A DNA stretch of 10,512 bases from a bacterium (GTDB taxonomy: Bacteria > Patescibacteriota > Minisyncoccia > Phycocordibacterales > UBA2100): the NCBI GenBank assembly GCA_030698935.1, contig JAUYLR010000047.1, positions 1 to 10,512 on the forward strand, in the 5' to 3' direction. How positions within the stretch are numbered: the stretch's first letter is position 1; every line of letters starts with the position of its first letter. The position numbers were made by a program, and so were the translations under genes. The notes beneath the pieces are model-generated. The model made no database searches. It saw only the letters and a list, made by a program, of their open reading frames with translations, and was not told where the DNA came from. Positions 1 through 6,599 of this stretch are shown here, in pieces.

Positions 1-1134
1 GAGGTGATACTGCCGATGACGGAGAGGGCGGAACAGCTGATGTATATTCAGAAGTCATTCCGGAAACTCGCCCAATTCAAATCCAAAACATTTGATTACC
101 GCGAGAACAGCAACACGGATTATCTGGAGCTCATCCCGCTCGTGGAAGGGGTTGAAGACCAGATACGCATAGGGAAGCTGCTTTCCGAATATGTTGATAT
201 GCACGAGAAATTCTTCCGCAGGAAGCCGCTGTATATCAGGCCGTTTTTGGCACGCTCCGATCCGGCCCTGCTGTCCGGCTTCATCCCGAACATACTCGCG
301 AACAAAATCGCGCTTTCGGAAATTCACAAATTCGGAAAAGAGAAAAAAGTCCGGATGTATCCGATAATAGGGGCCGGGAGTTTGGTTTTCAGGGGAGGAT
401 TGAGCCCGGCCCGCGTAAAAGAATTCGCGGAAGAATACGGCGGAGTTCGCACGGCGACAGTGCAATCCGCATTTCGTTACGATTATCCTCTCGTCCAGGT
501 AAAGAAAGCTCTGTCGTACCTGAATGCAAACCTTGCCAAAAGGAACGCCCGGACAATCGCGCGGAAGGACCATGAGCATCTTCTGAACATAATAAGAATT
601 TTCTCCGACACCTACCGCTCCACGCTTGATAAACTGCTTCAGGACATGTCACCGTTCTTTCAGGCGGTCCCGAAACGGCGGGAGAGGCATCAGCACATCG
701 GCCTTATCGCATACAAGCGGGAAATGGGGAAGAACACTTTGCCGCGCGCCATAAGTTTTACCGCGGCCTGGTATTCCCTCGGCATTCCGCCGGAGTTCAT
801 CGGGCTCGGCAGGAGTTTGAATTCGTTGAACGAGCGCGAAAGAGAAATCCTGAAGAAATATTACACGCATCTTTATTCCGACGTCATGGAGGCCGGGAAG
901 TACATAAACCGCGAGAATATAAAAACACTCGCGAAGGGCAACAAGTCGTGGCGTCTTATTTTGGAAGACATAGAACTTGCCGAGAAATTGCTCGGGATAC
1001 GGCTGGGGCCCAAATCCAACAGGGAATTGCTTCACCATAATTTGACTTCGCAGCTTCTGCTCCAGCGCAAAAATAAACCGGAAGTAAGCCGTCTTATCGT
1101 AGAAACGGGTAAATTGAGAAGGAGTTTGGGCTGA
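1..1134 (+). CDS. ppcA: Phosphoenolpyruvate carboxylase, archaeal type (5' end outside the window)
   Basis: Carboxylates phosphoenolpyruvate with bicarbonate to oxaloacetate, a cytosolic anaplerotic step that feeds aspartate and so the lysine genes downstream. The frame is already open at base 1 (E-V-I-L-P-M-T-E), so this is the C-terminal part. About 377 residues are visible against roughly 480-530 for the family, so perhaps 100-150 N-terminal residues are missing; the GTG at base 4 is not a real start. Motifs seen: ARSDPAL (bases 250-270), a glycine-rich IIGAGSL..FRGGLSP stretch (364-408) and TVQSAFRYDYP (457-489), all characteristic of the compact archaeal family and unlike the ~900-residue bacterial enzyme. 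It ends in TGA and is followed by a hairpin with a T-run. Family assignment is from recalled motifs; no odd residue or frameshift is visible. Confidence 0.9.
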   Translation, partial: EVILPMTERAEQLMYIQKSFRKLAQFKSKTFDYRENSNTDYLELIPLVEGVEDQIRIGKLLSEYVDMHEKFFRRKPLYIRPFLARSDPALLSGFIPNILANKIALSEIHKFGKEKKVRMYPIIGAGSLVFRGGLSPARVKEFAEEYGGVRTATVQSAFRYDYPLVQVKKALSYLNANLAKRNARTIARKDHEHLLNIIRIFSDTYRSTLDKLLQDMSPFFQAVPKRRERHQHIGLIAYKREMGKNTLPRAISFTAAWYSLGIPPEFIGLGRSLNSLNEREREILKKYYTHLYSDVMEAGKYINRENIKTLAKGNKSWRLILEDIELAEKLLGIRLGPKSNRELLHHNLTSQLLLQRKNKPEVSRLIVETGKLRRSLG

Positions 1135-1143
1135 GCGTTTTCC

Positions 1144-1171
1144 TTGACTTTCTATGTATTAGGAATATCAT
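1144..1171 (+). promoter_or_regulatory. Possible sigma70 promoter for secE-nusG-rplK
   Basis: TTGACT (1144-1149), a 16-nt spacer and TATCAT (1166-1171) lie just after ppcA. Transcription would begin near 1178, at the foot of the GC hairpin listed as a terminator, so the secE message would start with a stable hairpin followed by element A1. The match is fair (5/6 and 5/6), but position and AT-richness make chance possible. Confidence 0.35.
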
Positions 1172-1177
1172 TCAATT

Positions 1178-1197
1178 AAACCCCGCGAGGGGTTTTT
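1178..1197 (+). terminator. Rho-independent terminator after ppcA
   Basis: AAACCCC (1178-1184), loop GCGA, GGGGTTT (1189-1195), with the T-run at 1193-1197. This is a compact GC stem with a tetraloop 44 nt after the ppcA stop. The T-run is short and partly inside the stem. The hairpin is nearly symmetrical and could instead cap the 5' end of the secE transcript. Confidence 0.6.
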
Positions 1198-1198
1198 G

Positions 1199-1387
1199 AT
1201 TAGGAAAATAAGGAGGGTAGCGACTATATTTTCCTAATCCCGCCCCAATTTTGAAACCACGAATAAATATGCAATACTGTCGTTCCAAAGCAATGTCAGA
1301 ACTCATTGGCAGGGACTGCTGGGGCTCAAAATTGGGGCGGGACATAAGATTTTCTAAGCTCGTTATCACTCACTAACAAAATCTAAT
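1199..1387 (+). repeat. Hairpin element family A, copy A1, fused to the secE start
   Basis: About 189 bp, closely similar to 2253-2441 along its whole length with almost no indels. Three consecutive stems are visible. The first is ATTAGGAAAATA (1199-1210) with TATTTTCCTAAT (1227-1238), whose loop carries AGGAGGG (1211-1217). The second is a 17-bp perfect arm TCCCGCCCCAATTTTGA (1238-1254) with its complement at 1326-1342. The third is AGATTTT (1347-1353) with AAAATCT (1378-1384), extended by GTTA (1362-1365) with TAAC (1374-1377). The last stem ends 3 nt before the secE ATG. Inside the long loop a GCAG/CTGC triloop hairpin is kept in both copies with a different loop (GGA here, AAA in A2). A 35-codon open frame (1269-1376) ends 11 nt before secE. 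No known RNA family or transposase is recognised. Confidence 0.9.
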
Positions 1388-1669
1388 ATGTCCTTCTTTC
1401 AATACCTCAAAGATACGCGCGGTGAACTGCGGCATGTCGCATGGCCTACGCAATTACAGACTATCGTGTATACGGTAATCGTCATTTTGCTCTCGTTCCT
1501 CATTGCGCTGTACCTTGGCCTCTTTGATTACATTTTCACAACGGGATTGAAGAATGTGCTTCAAATACTTCCTGCGCAAAGTGCGCCGGCGGTAACAATC
1601 AGCAACGTCCAACTTTCCACCACCACTCCGGTTTCCGTGCCAAGCGAATCTTCTCCGGCTACACAGTAA
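1388..1669 (+). CDS. secE: Preprotein translocase subunit SecE
   Basis: Essential small subunit that clamps SecY in the SecYEG protein-conducting channel of the cytoplasmic membrane. The protein has 93 residues: a short amphipathic N-terminal region with the typical ELRHVAWPT motif (residues 13-21), then one membrane segment (about 26-46), as expected for the single-span bacterial form. After the membrane segment comes an unusually long tail of about 40 residues rich in Ser, Thr, Pro and Val (residues 60-93); usual single-span SecE ends soon after the helix. It is followed by nusG after 41 nt, the near-universal secE-nusG order. The ATG is fused to element A1 and has no Shine-Dalgarno sequence; the reading starts exactly where SecE homologues start, so the start is secure. 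Confidence 0.93.
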   Translation: MSFFQYLKDTRGELRHVAWPTQLQTIVYTVIVILLSFLIALYLGLFDYIFTTGLKNVLQILPAQSAPAVTISNVQLSTTTPVSVPSESSPATQ

Positions 1670-1672
1670 TTT

Positions 1673-1703
1673 CCTGACACCTATAACCTAACACCTGTCA
1701 CCT
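1673..1703. repeat. Short CACCT repeats between secE and nusG
   Basis: ACACCT at 1677-1682 and 1691-1696 and TCACCT at 1698-1703, within a CCTGACACCT..ACACCTGTCACCT stretch filling most of the secE-nusG gap. It takes the place where a ribosome-binding site would be expected and contains none. Function unknown; possibly simple-sequence slippage. Confidence 0.5.
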
Positions 1704-1710
1704 GATTTAT

Positions 1711-2256
1711 ATGTCAAAACAAACACACGGTTCCGAGCGTCAATGGTATGCAATCCACACATATTCCGGCTACGAAGATGCGGTTGCCCGCAACTTGAAA
1801 CAGCGGATTGACTCGTTCGGAATGAAAGACAAGATTTTCGCCGTCGTGGTGCCTACGGAAAAGAAAATAAAAATTAAAAATGGCCGCAAAACGGAAGCGA
1901 AAGAGAAGATTTTCCCCGGCTATGTGCTCGTAGACATGGTCGCGACCGATGACGCATGGAGCGTCGTTCGCAACACCCCGCAGGTTACCGGATTTGTCGG
2001 CACCGCCAATCAGGCCGTCCCCCTCACGCCGGAAGAAGTAGAAAAGATATTGAAACGCAACGAGGGCGACACTGTGCGGCATGCGATTGATCTTGCGCTT
2101 GACGACGCCGTCATAATCATTGACGGACCGTTCAAGGATTTGGAAGGGAAGGTTGGCGAGATTGACGAAGAGCGTGGAAAGGTTAAGGTGTTAGTTCCGA
2201 TGTTCGGCCGCGAGACTCCGGTTGAATTGGAAGCCGACCAGGTGCAACGCGTTTAG
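1711..2256 (+). CDS. nusG: Transcription termination/antitermination factor NusG
   Basis: Binds the RNA polymerase clamp to raise processivity and links it to Rho or to the leading ribosome. The protein has 181 residues, normal for bacteria. The NGN domain opens with WYAIHTYSGYED (residues 12-23) and contains FPGYVLVDM (68-76) and NTPQVTGFVG (88-97). The KOW domain at the C terminus holds the GPFKDLEGKVGEID signature (about 139-152). The gene lies between secE and rplK, the classical order. The ATG follows ACCTGATTTAT, with no Shine-Dalgarno sequence. Its TAG stop lies at the first bases of repeat copy A2, so the gene ends exactly where the element begins. No unusual insertions. Confidence 0.97.
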   Translation: MSKQTHGSERQWYAIHTYSGYEDAVARNLKQRIDSFGMKDKIFAVVVPTEKKIKIKNGRKTEAKEKIFPGYVLVDMVATDDAWSVVRNTPQVTGFVGTANQAVPLTPEEVEKILKRNEGDTVRHAIDLALDDAVIIIDGPFKDLEGKVGEIDEERGKVKVLVPMFGRETPVELEADQVQRV

Positions 2257-2441
2257 AAAAATAAGGAGCGAAGCGACTATATTTTGCTTAATCCCGCTCC
2301 AATTTTGAAACTTTGAATAAATATGCAATACTGCCGTTTCCAAGCACAGCCAGAACTCATTGGCAGAAACTGCTGGAACTCAAAATTGGGGCGGGATGTA
2401 AGATTTTCTAATCTCGTTAGCACTCGATAACAAAATCTAAC
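2253..2441 (+). repeat. Hairpin element family A, copy A2, fused to the rplK start
   Basis: Second copy of the element at 1199-1387, occupying all of the nusG-rplK gap. The long arm TCCCGCTCCAATTTTGA (2292-2308) pairs with 2380-2396. The one base that differs from A1 (T2298 opposite G2390) becomes a G-U pair in a + strand RNA, so the stem is kept. The terminal hairpin AGATTTT (2401-2407) with AAAATCT (2432-2438), plus GTTA (2416-2419) with TAAC (2428-2431), again ends 3 nt before the ATG. The first stem is weaker than in A1 (AAAATA 2258-2263 with TATTTT 2280-2285, plus scattered pairs). The 35-codon open frame is retained at 2323-2430, stopping 11 nt before rplK. Confidence 0.9.
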
Positions 2442-2864
2442 ATGGCCAAACAAGTAACAAAAATCATAAAGCTGCAGATTCCGGCGGGTGCCGCAACGCC
2501 TGCGCCGCCGGTCGGCACCGCACTGGGGCCCGCGGGCGTGAACATCGGCGAATTCGTCAACCAGTTCAACACGAAGACAAAGGCGCAGGCGGGGAGTATT
2601 CTGCCGGTTTTAATGAAGGTCTACAGCGACCGCACCTTTGATTTTATCGTCAAAAAGCCGCCTGCATCACGCCTCATTCTCAAAGCCGCTGGACTGGAAA
2701 AGGGTTCCGATAAGCCGCACTCCAACAAAGTCGGGAAGCTCACAGGGAAGCAAGTGGAAGACATCGCCACGGAAAAGATGGAAGATTTGAACGCAAACGG
2801 CATGGAACAGGCGAAGAAAATAATCGCCGGCACGGCCCGCTCAATGGGTATAACCACCGAGTAG
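2442..2864 (+). CDS. rplK: 50S ribosomal protein L11
   Basis: Component of the GTPase-associated stalk base of the large subunit, binding 23S rRNA with its C-terminal domain. The protein has 140 residues, normal length. The N-terminal domain carries the proline-rich APPVGTALG segment (21-29); C-terminal [13 protein letters not shown] matches the L11 signature. Position 26 is Thr where PPVGPALG is the usual bacterial form, and the FC of the usual NI.EFC motif is FV. Prolines of this segment are known sites of thiopeptide-resistance substitutions, so the change may matter for drug sensitivity (inference). rplA, the usual next gene, is absent: lysA comes tail to tail 2 nt later. The ATG is fused to element A2 with no Shine-Dalgarno sequence. 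Confidence 0.97.
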   Translation: MAKQVTKIIKLQIPAGAATPAPPVGTALGPAGVNIGEFVNQFNTKTKAQAGSILPVLMKVYSDRTFDFIVKKPPASRLILKAAGLEKGSDKPHSNKVGKLTGKQVEDIATEKMEDLNANGMEQAKKIIAGTARSMGITTE

Positions 2865-2866
2865 CT

Positions 2867-4102
2867 TTAAAACTTCAGCGTCGCGAAATAATCCTCTCCT
2901 GTTTCCGCTCTGCGGATCATCCTGAATTCTCCCGTGGGCGACAGCAGGAATTCCGCCGAACGTAGTTTGCCGTTGTAGTTAAAACCCATCGCGTGGCCGT
3001 GCGCTCCCGCGTCGTGGAGTACCACAACATCTCCGGCTGCAATTGCGGGCAATTTCCGGTCAATCGCGAATTTGTCGTTGTTTTCACAAAGTGAACCGAC
3101 CACGTCATACGTCGTATCTTCCGGCGCACCTTCTTTCCCCAGAACGGTGATGTGGTGGTACGCTCCGTACATTGCCGGCCGCATCAGATTTGCCATGCAC
3201 GCGTCTAACCCCGCGTATTTCTTATACGTTTCTTTGACGTGGCGGACGGCAGAAACGAGGTAGCCGTGGGGCCCCGTAATGTAGCGCCCGTATTCTGTGT
3301 ATATTTTCAACGCAGGCATCAGATTTTTCGCTACCGCGTCTTCGTAGAGTTTGCGAATGCGCGCCGAGACCGCCCCGATATCCACTGCCCGCTCATCTGG
3401 TTTGTAGGGAATGCCAAGCCCGCCGCCGAGGTTGATGAATTCAAGCTCCACTCCCGCGTTCTCGCGAATTTCATGCGCGAGCGCAAAGAGCATACGCGCC
3501 GTCTCCACAAAATACTCCTCCCGCAGTTCGTTTGAAGCCACCATGGTGTGCAGGCCGAAACGCTTCACGCCTTTTTGTTTGGCGATTTTGTACGATTCAA
3601 TGATTTGCTCTTTTGTCATTCCGAACTTCGCTTCTTTCGGGTTGCCGATGATTGCATTTCCTCCGCGCAGCGGCCCCGGATTGTAGCGAAAAGAAAGAAT
3701 CTCCGGCAGCCCCGCGTGTTTCTCCAGAAACTCAATGTGGCGTACGTCATCCAGATTGATGATTGCACCGAGCTCGCGCGCTTTTTTGAACTCATCCCTA
3801 GGCGTGTCGTTGGAGGTAAACATAATGTTCTCGCCCGTGATGCCCGCGCGCTCCGCAAGTTCCAGTTCCGGCAGGGAACTGCAATCGGCGCCGGACCCCT
3901 CTTCTTTTAGAATCCCAAGGATGGCCGGATTTGGCGTGGCTTTAACCGCAAAATACTGCTTAAAACCTTTATTCCACGAGAAGCCCGCGACAATATCGCG
4001 CGCGGTCTGCCGTATGCCGGTTTCGTTGTAGATGTAGAAAGGCGTAGGGTATTTTGTAATGAGCCCCTCAATTTGCTCTTTTGTGAACGGCAATGTTTTC
4101 AC
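2867..4102 (-). CDS. lysA: Diaminopimelate decarboxylase
   Basis: Last step of lysine synthesis: PLP-dependent decarboxylation of meso-diaminopimelate. I place the start at GTG 4102-4100 (411 residues), because MKTLPFTKEQ fits the family N terminus and the 10256 gene starts MKT at the same place of the same element type. An in-frame ATG at 4147 would add 15 residues made wholly of element B1. Numbering from that ATG: PLP lysine in YFAVKATPNP (K69), HTMVASNEL (200-208), phosphate-binding GGGLGIPY (241-248), EYGRY (285-289), MRPAMYGAYH (322-331), GSLCENND with Cys354, and GFNYNGKLRSAEFL near the end. EYGR replaces the usual EPGR and GSLCEN the usual GP.CES, so this is a divergent subgroup. Last gene of the minus-strand lysine cluster, tail to tail with rplK with no terminator between. 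Confidence 0.93.
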   Translation of the reverse strand: MKTLPFTKEQIEGLITKYPTPFYIYNETGIRQTARDIVAGFSWNKGFKQYFAVKATPNPAILGILKEEGSGADCSSLPELELAERAGITGENIMFTSNDTPRDEFKKARELGAIINLDDVRHIEFLEKHAGLPEILSFRYNPGPLRGGNAIIGNPKEAKFGMTKEQIIESYKIAKQKGVKRFGLHTMVASNELREEYFVETARMLFALAHEIRENAGVELEFINLGGGLGIPYKPDERAVDIGAVSARIRKLYEDAVAKNLMPALKIYTEYGRYITGPHGYLVSAVRHVKETYKKYAGLDACMANLMRPAMYGAYHHITVLGKEGAPEDTTYDVVGSLCENNDKFAIDRKLPAIAAGDVVVLHDAGAHGHAMGFNYNGKLRSAEFLLSPTGEFRMIRRAETGEDYFATLKF

Positions 4103-4221
4103 CCCGTTAGAGGCAGGACGCAGTCGTGTCGTTGATTGTGAAGTCATAAAGATTCAGTATTGTAATGGAAGTTGGTAAGTGGTCCGATGTTGTGGTGCGC
4201 GACCGCGGCCTCTAACGGGGT
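4101..4221 (-). repeat. Hairpin element family B, copy B1, before lysA
   Basis: 121 bp bounded by perfect 14-bp arms: ACCCCGTTAGAGGC (4101-4114) and its complement at 4208-4221. In the minus-strand RNA, an inner 8-bp stem (CGCGGTCG on the 5' side) follows after a bulge; here one pair is G-U where copy B2 has a Watson-Crick pair. It is closely similar to B2 at both ends; the middle has diverged. The 5' end lies 12 nt after the dapL stop and the 3' end contains the GTG proposed as the lysA start. A further ATG (4147) and 15 in-frame codons lie within it. Confidence 0.88.
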
Positions 4222-4233
4222 TCATAAGCATAT

Positions 4234-5430
4234 TCATTGGTTACCGAAGTTTTCCCGTATTGAATTAACCGCTTTTTCAATATCTTCTCTGTGCCCGAAC
4301 GCCGACACCCGCATGTAACCCTCTCCGTTTTCTCCGAACACGACCCCCGGTGTCGTAATAACGCGCGCTTTCGTTAAGAGTTCATCAAAGCATTCCCACG
4401 AAGAAAGGCCTTGCGGGCACCGGAGCCAGATGTAGGGGGCATTCTCACCCCCGTAGAGAGTAAATCCGGCGGATTTCAGTCCCTCACGTATGATACGCGC
4501 ATTTTCCATGTAGTAATCCACCTGTCCGTGCGTTTGTTTCTGGCCTAGGGCGGACAGAACCGCGAGGCCTCCTTCCTGCGCGATATTTGAGGCACCGTTA
4601 AACATCGTGGTTTGCCGCCTGTTCCAAAATTGGTTCAAGGTTCCCGTATCGCCGTCCTCGGTTTGCAGTTCTTTCGGTACGATAGTCCAGCCGAGGCGCA
4701 CCCCCGTGAATCCCGCCGCCTTGGAGAGGCTCTGAATCTCTATGGCGCACGACTTCGCGCCTTCTGTCTCGTAGATGCTTCTGGGCAGTTTGGGGTCGCG
4801 GACATATTCCGAATACGCGGCATCAAAAATGATTATTGCCTTGTGTTTTCTCGCGTACACGACATATGACTCCAGCTGTTCTTTCGTTGCGACGGTTCCC
4901 GTCGGATTATTCGGACTGCAGATATATATCAAGTCCGCTTTTTCTTTCGGTATCACCGGCAGGAAATTATTTTTCTCAGGACATGCCATGGAGACCACGC
5001 GCTTGCCGGAGATTACGCTGGCTTCGCGGTGGACAGGGTAGCCGGGGTCGCTTATCGCCACCACGGCGTCATCAGAAAAGATAGATGTGATGTTGGCGCA
5101 GTCACTTTTTGCCCCGTCGCTCACAAACACATCGGAAGGCTCAATGACGATACCCCGTTTCCCGTACCATTCTGCGATGGCCTGCCGCAATCGCGTGTCG
5201 CCCTGTTCGTCCCCGTATCCCGTGTACGTATCTCTTTTACTCAATTTGTCCACGCCCGCACGAAGGCCTGCAACGACAGAAGGCACGATAGGCTCGGTCG
5301 TGTTGCCGATACCAAGCTTGTACAGCTCAACGCCCGGATGCGAATCAAGGAACGGTTTCGCCCGTTTTGCAATTTCTGTGGAAAAATACCCCTGGGCGAC
5401 TTTGGTGAAGTTGAGGTTGATTTTTGCCAT
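4234..5430 (-). CDS. dapL: LL-diaminopimelate aminotransferase
   Basis: Converts tetrahydrodipicolinate plus glutamate directly to LL-diaminopimelate, replacing the succinylase steps DapD/DapC/DapE. 398 residues, class I/II fold-type I aminotransferase. Seen: YKLGIGNTTEP (37-47), SDGAKSDCAN (104-113), SPNNPTG (172-178), FDAAYSEY with the cofactor-contacting Asp203 and Tyr206, and the PLP lysine in SLSKAAGFTGVRLGW (K237), followed by GEGYMRVSAFG near the end. The SKxxGFTGxR form is typical of DapL rather than of general aspartate aminotransferases. The start lies 3 nt after the dapA stop, so the two genes are translationally coupled; there is no Shine-Dalgarno sequence and no repeat element between them. 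Ends in TGA 12 nt before element B1. Confidence 0.95.
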   Translation of the reverse strand: MAKINLNFTKVAQGYFSTEIAKRAKPFLDSHPGVELYKLGIGNTTEPIVPSVVAGLRAGVDKLSKRDTYTGYGDEQGDTRLRQAIAEWYGKRGIVIEPSDVFVSDGAKSDCANITSIFSDDAVVAISDPGYPVHREASVISGKRVVSMACPEKNNFLPVIPKEKADLIYICSPNNPTGTVATKEQLESYVVYARKHKAIIIFDAAYSEYVRDPKLPRSIYETEGAKSCAIEIQSLSKAAGFTGVRLGWTIVPKELQTEDGDTGTLNQFWNRRQTTMFNGASNIAQEGGLAVLSALGQKQTHGQVDYYMENARIIREGLKSAGFTLYGGENAPYIWLRCPQGLSSWECFDELLTKARVITTPGVVFGENGEGYMRVSAFGHREDIEKAVNSIRENFGNQ

Positions 5431-5433
5431 ACG

Positions 5434-6330
5434 CTATATGAGCCCCAATCCCTGCAGGCATTTTTTCAGTTTCGCTTTGTTTTGGGGCTCCAGTGCGACG
5501 AGCGGCAGGCGGAACGATTCTTGAATCAGTCCCATCATAGAGAGGGCGGTTTTCACGGGAATAGGATTTGATTCAATGAAATTAATATCCATGAGAGGCA
5601 AAAGGCGGCGGTGCAGTTCCTCCGCCCTTTTCCAGTTGCCCGCAAGCGCCTCTTGGCAGAGCTCGGTAAACTCTTTTGGAACTTCGTTTGCGACGACGCT
5701 GATGCATCCGCGGGCTCCGAGCCTCATCGCTTCCAGAGTGATGGCGTCGTCGCCGGAGAGGACAACAAATCCTTTTGGCGCGTCTTTGATGATGTCTCTG
5801 AACTGGTCAATTTTTCCCGCCGCTTCTTTTATGGCGATGACGCCCGGAACCTCTCTGGCGATTCGTACCACGGTCGCGGGAAGCACGTTAGAACCGGTCC
5901 GTGAAGGTACGTTGTAGAGAATGACCGGCAGAGGAACCGCATCCGCAATCGCTTTGTAGTGCGCAACCAGTCCGTTCGGGGTCGGTTTGTTGTAGAACGG
6001 GCTTACGTGCAACAGCCCCACCGCGCCCTGTGCCCGTGCGATTTTTGAGAGTTCAATCGCCCGCGCGGTGTTGTTGGAACCGGCACCCGCGATAACGGGA
6101 ATTTTTCCTGCCACCTCTTTCACGGCGAACTGTATAACTTCGGCGTACTCTTTGTCGTTCAGGGTGACCGCCTCTCCGGTGGAACCGCACACGACGATGC
6201 CGCTCACGCCTCCCGCTACTTGGCGTTTAAGCAACCGTCTGAACGCGGGGAAGTCCACCGCGCCGCTTTTTGTGAACGGCGTAACAATGGCAGTGAGAGC
6301 CCCCTGCAGAATAATTTTGGTCATATCCAT
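5434..6330 (-). CDS. dapA: 4-hydroxy-tetrahydrodipicolinate synthase
   Basis: Condenses pyruvate with aspartate semialdehyde, the branch point to lysine and diaminopimelate. 298 residues, single TIM barrel of normal length. Seen: CGSTGEAVTLND (48-59) with Thr51 (the usual GTTGE reads GSTGE), PFYNKP with Tyr113, VILYNVPSRTG with Tyr139, the Schiff-base lysine K168 in VIAIKEA, and NPIPVKTALSMMGL. All catalytic residues of the family are present. Two starts are possible: ATG at 6330, which touches element C1 directly, or the second ATG at 6324 (MTKIILQG), which overlaps by ATGA the stop of the open frame carried by C1. The second fits DapA homologues slightly better. The following dapL is 3 nt away. 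Confidence 0.95.
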   Translation of the reverse strand: MDMTKIILQGALTAIVTPFTKSGAVDFPAFRRLLKRQVAGGVSGIVVCGSTGEAVTLNDKEYAEVIQFAVKEVAGKIPVIAGAGSNNTARAIELSKIARAQGAVGLLHVSPFYNKPTPNGLVAHYKAIADAVPLPVILYNVPSRTGSNVLPATVVRIAREVPGVIAIKEAAGKIDQFRDIIKDAPKGFVVLSGDDAITLEAMRLGARGCISVVANEVPKEFTELCQEALAGNWKRAEELHRRLLPLMDINFIESNPIPVKTALSMMGLIQESFRLPLVALEPQNKAKLKKCLQGLGLI

Positions 6331-6449
6331 ACACTAAGTTTGCCGTAATTTCGTGCCGAAGCAATTCCAGCGCGGTTAGATATATTCCTCATAGTTGCAA
6401 AGTTATTCACAGTGATTTTATTCATGAGAGGCGACGGCAAACTTAGTGT
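6331..6449 (-). repeat. Hairpin element family C, copy C1, before dapA
   Basis: 119 bp with perfect 16-bp arms: ACACTAAGTTTGCCGT (6331-6346) and its complement at 6434-6449. It matches 7327-7445 along its length with no indel, including the shared interior block CCGCGCTGGAATTGCTTCGG (minus strand). It touches the dapA ATG with no spacer. An open frame on the minus strand (6321-6425, 34 codons) leaves the element and ends in the ATGA that overlaps the second dapA ATG. No transposase and no clear target duplication. Confidence 0.9.
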
Positions 6450-6481
6450 CGGGGTCATATTATTGTATTCCGTGCGCTTTC

Positions 6482-6599
6482 ACCACGTTAGAGGCAGGTC
6501 GCGGTCGTGTGGTTGTTTTTGACATCATAGAGTTTGTAACCTAATCAATATTGTGAGTGATTCGGTGTCGTGTTGCGCGACCGCGGCCTCTAACGTGGT
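6482..6599 (-). repeat. Hairpin element family B, copy B2, overlapping the end of dapB
   Basis: 118 bp with perfect 14-bp arms: ACCACGTTAGAGGC (6482-6495) and its complement at 6586-6599. Against B1 the fourth arm base is A instead of C, and the opposite arm has T instead of G, so the pair is exchanged as a unit. The inner CGCGGTCG/CGACCGCG stem is perfect. The last 19 residues of dapB are read from this element or its edge. After the 3' arm, GTGAAA occurs as in B1, but only a short frame (minus strand 6528-6460, 22 codons) follows, ending 1 nt before another ATG. Element C1 begins 32 nt further on, so two different elements sit in tandem. Confidence 0.88.

Noticed and set aside
1172..1369. 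65-codon minus-strand frame across the terminator and element A1
   Set aside because: It is antisense to the leader of secE, is not preserved in full in copy A2, and has no promoter or recognisable protein.
5029..5571. 180-codon + frame opposite dapL and dapA
   Set aside because: It is a shadow of two well-supported genes, with no motif. The same holds for other long antisense frames, such as 8491-9039, 6781-7308 and 55-579.
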